Shown here piece after piece: positions 58,431-64,000 of a stretch of DNA of 64,000 bases. The stretch's first letter is position 1, and the number at the start of each line of letters is the position of its first letter. The notes below the pieces were generated by a model. That model saw nothing but the letters and a program-made list of their open reading frames with translations, searched no databases and was not told the origin of the DNA. Origin of the DNA: Adiantum capillus-veneris. Taxonomy: Eukaryota; Streptophyta; Polypodiopsida; Polypodiales; Pteridaceae. The stretch spans positions 156,006,057-156,070,056 of the forward strand of contig CM043952.1 in assembly GCA_014529385.2 (NCBI GenBank), written 5' to 3'. The position numbers and the translations under genes were made by a program.

Positions 58431-61400
58431 CACTACTTGTCCAAGCTCAGCTCTAGACAACATAGAAAGATGCTAGTTCTACTAATTGTCTAATTATAGG
58501 CATGGAGAAATGATAGAAGGTTGACCACTTGTCCAACCTATCATCTCTAGTAATATGGGAGGTTTGGCCTTAAGATTCACCATGTAACCAATCTATACAT
58601 CATTGTATTATGAAGAGTAAAAAAGCAAAGCTCCACCACTTGTCCAAGCTAGTTCTAAAATCCACATGGAGATAAGCAAGCTCCACCATTTGTCGAATCT
58701 CTCTTCCATTAAAACATGAAAAAACTCATCTATGTTGTACAGGGGGACTTTTTTCCAAGGTCCACCACTTGTCTAAGCTAGGATCCCTAGTAGCACGAGT
58801 GGTTTGGTCTCAAGATACACCACTTGTACACTCTATGTCATTATATTAAGAAGAACTATGTATTAAGGTCCACCACTTGTCCAACCTATAAGGTTATATC
58901 TTAAATGGTATCCTTTCTCACCACTTGAAATGCCCATGATATGTTTTACACGGGGGTTTCATTCCAAGGTCCACCACTTGTCCAAGCTAACTCTATTCAA
59001 AAATAGAGAGAAGAAAAGGTCCACCACTTGTCCAAGATAACTCTATTCAAACATAGAGAGAAGCAAAGGTTCACCACTTGTCAAAGCTAGGCTCCGTTGA
59101 AGTATGGAGAGAAGTAACCTCCATCATTTTTCCAAGATAGGTGCCATTCAAACATGGAAAGAATCAAGATCTACCATGTCTCCGAGATTCTAGGCTCCAT
59201 TGAAACACCCTAAAACCATGATATTTTGTACATGGGGTGTTTACATTCAAGGTCTACCACTTCTCTAACGTATTATACCTAGTAGCATGAGTGATTTGGT
59301 CTTAAGATTCACCACTTATCCACTCTATGTCATTATATTAAGAATAACTGGGTGTTAAGGTCCACCACTTGTCCAACCTATAAGGGTATATCTTAAATGA
59401 TATCCTTCACCACTTGTCAAGGTCCATCACCACTTTTCCAACCTATAAGGTTATATCTTGAATGATATTTTTCCTTATCACTTGTAATGTCCATGCTATG
59501 TTTTACAAAGGGGTTTTGTTCCAAGACCCACCACTTGTCCAAGCTAACTCCATTAAAACATAGAGAGAAGCAAAAGGTCCACCACTTGTCCAAGATAGGC
59601 TCCATTGAAACATGGAGAGAAGGATGATCCACCATTTCTCCAAGATAGGTTCCATTGAAACATTGAGAGAAGCAATCTCCACCATGTCTCCAAGCTAGGC
59701 TCCATTGAAATACCCTAAACCCATAATTTTGTACATGAGGGGTTTACATTCAAGGTCCACCACTTGTCCAACCTATTATCCCTAGTAGCAAGAGTGGTTT
59801 GGTCTCAAGATTCACCACTTGTACACTCCATGTCATTATATTAAGAAGAAATATGTGTTAAAGTCCACCACTTGTCCAGCCTATAAGGTTATATTTTTAA
59901 TAGTATCCTTTCTCACCACTTGAAATGCCCATGATATGTTTTACATGGGGGTTTCATTCCAAGGTCCACCACTTGTCCAAGCTAACTCTATTAAAACATA
60001 TAGAGAAAGAAAGGTCCACCACTTGTCCAAGCTAGGCTCATTGAAACATGGAGAGAAGGAACCTCCACTGTTTCTCCTAGATAGGCTCCATTGAAACATG
60101 GAGAGAAATAAGCTCCACCATGTCTCCAAGTTGCTAGGCTCCATTGAAATACCCAATACCCATAATTTTTTGTACATGGGGGGTTTACATTCAAGGTTCA
60201 CCACTTGTCCAACCTATTATCCCTAGTAGGTTTGGTCTCATGATTCACCACTTGTCCACTCTATGTCATTATATTAAGAGGAATTAGGTGTTAAGGTCCA
60301 CCACTTGTCCAACCTATAATGTTATAGCTTGAATGGTATTTTTTCTCACCACTTGTAATGCCCATGACATGATTTACATGGGGGTTTTGTTCCAAGGTAC
60401 ACCACTTGTCCAAGATAAATCTATTGAAACATAGAGAGAAACAAAGGTCCACCACTTTTCCAAGCTAGGCTGCATTGAAACATGGACCTTAATACCAAAT
60501 TATTTCTAGTAGCATGAGTGATATTTTTTACATGGGGCGTTTACATTCAAGGTCCACCACTTGTCCAACCTATTTCCCTAGTAGGTTTGGTACCAATTTC
60601 ACCACTTATCCACTCTATGTCATTATATTAAGAATAATTGGGTGTTAAGGTCCACCACTTGTCCAACCTATAAGGTTATATATTGAATGGTATTTTTTCT
60701 CACCACTTGTAATGCCCATGATATGTTTTACATGGGGTTTTTGTTCCAAGGTCCACCACTTTTCCAAGATAACTCTATTCAAACATAGAGAGAAACAAAG
60801 GTCCACCACTTGTCCAAGCTAGGCTCCATTGAAACATGGAGAGAATGATGCTGCACCATTTATCCAAGATAGGCTGCATTGAAACATGGAGAGAAGCAAG
60901 CTTTACCATGTTTCCAAGCTAGGCTCCATTGAAACACTCTAGGGGGTTTTATTTCAAGGCCCACCACTTGTTTAACCTATTATCCCTAGTAGCATGAGTG
61001 GTTTGGTTTCAAGATTCACCACTTGTACACTCTATGTCATTATATTGTGTTAAGGTCCACCACTTGTCCAACCTATAAGGTTATATCTTAAATGGTATCC
61101 TTTCTCGCCACTTGAAATGCCCATGATATGTTTTACATGGGAGTTTCATTCCAAGATCTACCACTTGTCCAAGCTAACCATATTCAAACATAGAGACAAA
61201 CAAAGGTCCATGACTTGTCCAAGCTAGGCTCCATTGAAACATGGAGAGAAGGAACCTCCACCATTTCTCCTAGATAGGCTCCATTAAAACATGGAGAGAA
61301 GTAAGTTCCACCATGTCTCCTAGATGCTAAGCTCCATTGAAATACGCAAAACCCATGATATTTTGTACATGGGTGATTTACATTCAAGGTCAACCATTTC

Positions 61401-62335
61401 TCCAACCTATTATCCCTAGTAGGTTTGGTCTCACAATTCACCACTTTTCCACTATATGTCATTATAATAAGAGTAATTGGGTGCTAAGGTCCACCACTTG
61501 TCCAGCCTATAAGGTTATACCTTGAATGGTATTTTTTCTCACCACTTGTAATGCCCATGACATGCTTTACATGGGGGTTTTGTTCCAAGGTTCACCACTT
61601 GTCCAAGCAAATTCTATTGAAACATAGAGAGAAACAAAGGTCCACCACTTTTCCAAGCTAGGCTCCATTGAAACATGGACCTTAATACCAAATTATTCCT
61701 AGTAGCATGAGTAATATTTTGTACATGGGGGGTTTGCATTCAAGGTCCACCACTTGTCCAACGTACTTTTCCTAGTAGGTTTGGTCGCAAGATTCACCAC
61801 TTGTCCACTCTATGTCATTATATTAATAATAATTGGGTGTTAAGGTCCACCACTTTTCCAACCTATAAGGTTATATATTGAATGGTATTTTTTCTCACCA
61901 CTTGTAATGTCCATGATATGTTTTAGATGGGGATTTTGTTCCAAGGTCCACCACTTGTCCAAGCTAAATCTGTTCAAACATAGAGAGAAACAAACGTGCA
62001 CCACTTGTCCAAGGTAGGCTCCATTGAAACATGGAGAGAATGATGCTCCACCATTTATCCAAGATAGACTCCATTGAAACATGGAGAGAAGTAAGCTCCA
62101 CCATGTTTCCAAGATGCTAGAGTCCATTGAAATACCCAAAACCCCTGATACTTTGTACATGGGGGGTTTACATTCAAGGTCCACCACTTGTCCAACCTAT
62201 TATCCCTAGTAGCATGAGTGGCTTGGTCTCAGGATTCACCACTTGTCCACTCTATATCATTATATTAAGAAAAATTGGGTTTCCATATCTAAATGGATCT
62301 TTGCTTGGATAAGTGGTAGACCTTGAGACCTAAAT
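58431..62335 (-). repeat. Satellite array in inverted orientation
   Basis: The same monomer as at 29-41 kb is present as its reverse complement: aaggtccaccacttgtcc recurs throughout, and the phrase ccacttgtccaacctataaggttatat appears near 58872, 59362, 60300, 60656, 61058 and 61500. Spacing is irregular (~355-510 bp) and divergence high, so this block has not been homogenised. Short ORFs on the - strand (e.g. 59991-60194, 61840-62187) reflect the repeat. Confidence 0.93.
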
Positions 62336-62617
62336 ACCCATTCTACACTAGAGCATTGGTTAAGCCTTATACACTTCAAGCATACCTTTAACAACAAGTA
62401 GTAGTTATTAGTTGACTTAAGTCTAGTTGAACTCCATGGTATTGAGACTAAGAGAGAGTGTAGCATAAAAAAGAGTCAGGATTTTAATTTGACTTTCTTT
62501 CTATTAATGAGTAGATCATAGATGGATTTTGGAATCTAATAAAACCTTAGGGTAGACAATGTAAAACTCATGTCTATTGTTGTGTTTGCATTAAGTGTTC
62601 TTGTTCTTTAATTTCAG
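62336..62617 (+). other. Probable intron end before the second FCP1-like exon
   Basis: Unique A/T-rich sequence ending in a good acceptor (gttctttaatttcag, AG at 62616-62617). No upstream exon recognised. Confidence 0.55.
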
Positions 62618-63384
62618 AACCATTACAGAAAAATGGATTGGCTATATGCTGGCATAAATTGAAGAAAACTATTGAATTACCCATCCAACCTCCTCCAAGA
62701 ACTTGTCCAAGGAATGAATCACCTCCTTATCACCTACCACTTGCTTTCAAGGACATCAAAAGAGTACTTATCTTGGATCTAGAGGGGTTACTTCTCAAGA
62801 CAGTTGAAATGAAACATGGAGATTCTATGCCATCTTGGGCTCAACACATGCGACTTGTGGAGGACAAAGATGAAGTTTATCATGTGGTGCGACCAGACGC
62901 ACAAAGTTTTTTGGATTTTTGTGCTGAATACTTTGAGCTATGGATATGGAGTTGCTATAACTTAACAAGGGTGCAACGCATCACACAAAAGTGTTTTCCT
63001 GAGCAGTATACCAAGTTCAAGGTGTTTATGAGTAACAAAAATTACCAAAATCCAAATATCATGTTAGGATTTACAAGGGTTTATCACAAAAATCTGAGTG
63101 ATATTTGGAAGATATTTGAGGATTTGGATGCAAACAATACCTTAATTTTTGATGACACTCCATATAGGGTGATGTGGAACATGCCAGGGACATATCTTAT
63201 ATTTCCAAAGATGTGGAGGCAAACTTCCGAGCAACTTCAAAACTTCTTGCAGAGAACCATAATTCCATGGTTGGTAGGATGGTTGTATGCAAGAGATAAG
63301 AGAGTCTATACATACAACACAATTGTAAATCAGTATAGTGATTCTGAGACAAATTATGTCCTTGGTGTGTACTTGTCAACATGA
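62618..63384 (+). CDS. FCP1/NIF-like HAD-family protein, last exon (5' part missing)
   Basis: The exon opens in phase 1 at the acceptor and runs 255 codons to TGA at 63382-63384. No in-frame ATG precedes the catalytic block, so at least one upstream exon must exist. Counting from codon 62638: VLILDLEGLLLK (~43-54) is the DxDxT position with Glu and Leu replacing the second Asp and Thr, LWIWSCYNLTRV (~101-112) is the second motif, and LIFDDTPYRV (~169-178) is the acidic third motif. The product belongs to the same plant-type FCP1-like group as the gene at 56250 but is clearly diverged from it. Dephosphorylation activity is doubtful without the second Asp. Confidence 0.75.
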
Positions 63385-63392
63385 AAGCATTG

Positions 63393-63398
63393 AATAAA
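63393..63398 (+). terminator. Candidate polyadenylation signal AATAAA
   Basis: AATAAA lies 9 bases after the stop codon of the second FCP1-like gene. It is very close to the stop, so a downstream signal may be the one used. Confidence 0.4.
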
Positions 63399-63507
63399 TA
63401 TGGCTATAAGATGCTTTTTTTATTCTAGTGTGTATCTTTCAACATTTGTATAATTTGATAGTCTTTTTTTTTTTTTTAAAGGTGTGTCAATTTTATGAAC
63501 ACTTGAA

Positions 63508-63614
63508 TGGAGTGCACCCTACTCTAAAGGGACTTCAATGTACTATTGGAGTGCATCCTATTGTAAGGGGACTCTGATGTATTGCTAGAGTGCACCCAAA
63601 TTTTTGGGGACTCA
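63508..63614. repeat. Three imperfect 39-bp tandem units
   Basis: Units begin tggagtgcaccct (63508), tggagtgcatcct (63547) and tagagtgcaccca (63586), each ending in a ...gggact... block. The third is shorter and more diverged. The flanking sequence to 64000 shows no gene. Confidence 0.75.
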
Positions 63615-64000
63615 TTTTTTATTTGATTGGGGCCTATGTTGGGTCATATAGTAAAAGAAATTCATTTTTTGTCAATTCATATCGAGGTTGCATTTATTTG
63701 GAACTATGAAAGAATTGATGTTTGATGTCAAAATAAAACTTGTAAGTGTGGATCAGAGAATTCATGGACTTTAAATATGTGAGAGGGATCTTTTTCTTGG
63801 GCACAAATGTTTGCTTCAAGAATTTTGTCATTACATACTTTATGTGAAAGAGTTTTAGAACCTAAAAGACTTTGAAAACAAAACTATGGAATCTAAGTGC
63901 ATGTATTCTTGAATGGCTTGAAAGTTGATGTATACATGCATGTCGCCTTGATGAAGATTTAGATCTGACAAGATGGAAAGATATAATTCTTGGACGTTAC
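63615..64000. other. Non-coding A/T-rich end of window
   Basis: No ORF, repeat or RNA gene recognised. Confidence 0.6.

Noticed and set aside
56236-63384. A double FCP1 protein from splicing 57.4 kb to 62.6 kb
   Set aside because: A phase-1 donor followed by AA must not be preceded by T. The candidates seen either create a stop or truncate the domain heavily, so no convincing donor was found.

Overview
The window is repeat-dominated nuclear DNA from a land plant. The evidence is Ty3/Gypsy chromovirus elements with a C-terminal chromodomain and an initiator-tRNA-Met primer site, a degenerate plant-type LINE, GT-AG introns in the host genes, and dinucleotide microsatellites. Long introns and intergenic DNA filled with satellite-like monomers suggest a large, TE-rich genome. 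A fern, lycophyte or gymnosperm seems more likely than a compact angiosperm, but that is inference and no species can be named.

Layout. (1) 1-4490: a decayed LINE on the + strand, ending at a TC/TA/AC microsatellite. (2) 4728-12429: a decayed chromovirus on the - strand (copy A), followed by CA/GA microsatellites. (3) 13.5-17.9 kb: two decayed Gypsy pol fragments of one family in head-to-head opposite orientation. The second is split by (4), a complete but dead 10.8-kb LTR retrotransposon (17902-28733, 5-bp TSD, 488/499-bp LTRs) that carries about 3.5 kb of extra coding-like sequence downstream of integrase. (5) 29096-41080: a tandem array built on a 19-base core, ~434-442-bp monomers and a 1735-bp four-monomer higher-order unit present four times nearly unchanged. 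(6) 41156-46961: an intact three-exon gene whose predicted 1041-aa product joins a ParB-like DGQH domain, a region resembling a degenerate beta-class DNA methyltransferase, and a C-terminal SET domain. (7) 47098-55724: a young chromovirus (copy B; 1595-bp LTRs, 5-bp TSD) inserted just downstream of that gene. (8) 56250-57434 and 62618-63384: two FCP1/NIF-like (HAD) genes. Between them lies an inverted array of the same satellite (58431-62335).

How it fits together. The only intact non-transposon coding regions are the ParB/methylase-like/SET gene and the two FCP1-like genes, all on the + strand. If copy B is removed, the SET exon and the first FCP1-like exon lie only about 640 bp apart. The same satellite flanks, fills an intron of, and separates these genes, so the cluster and the repeat appear to have evolved together. 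The domain mix (chromatin or DNA modification plus FCP1-like CTD-phosphatase fold) suggests a nuclear role, but function is unknown. No rRNA, tRNA or CRISPR feature was seen.
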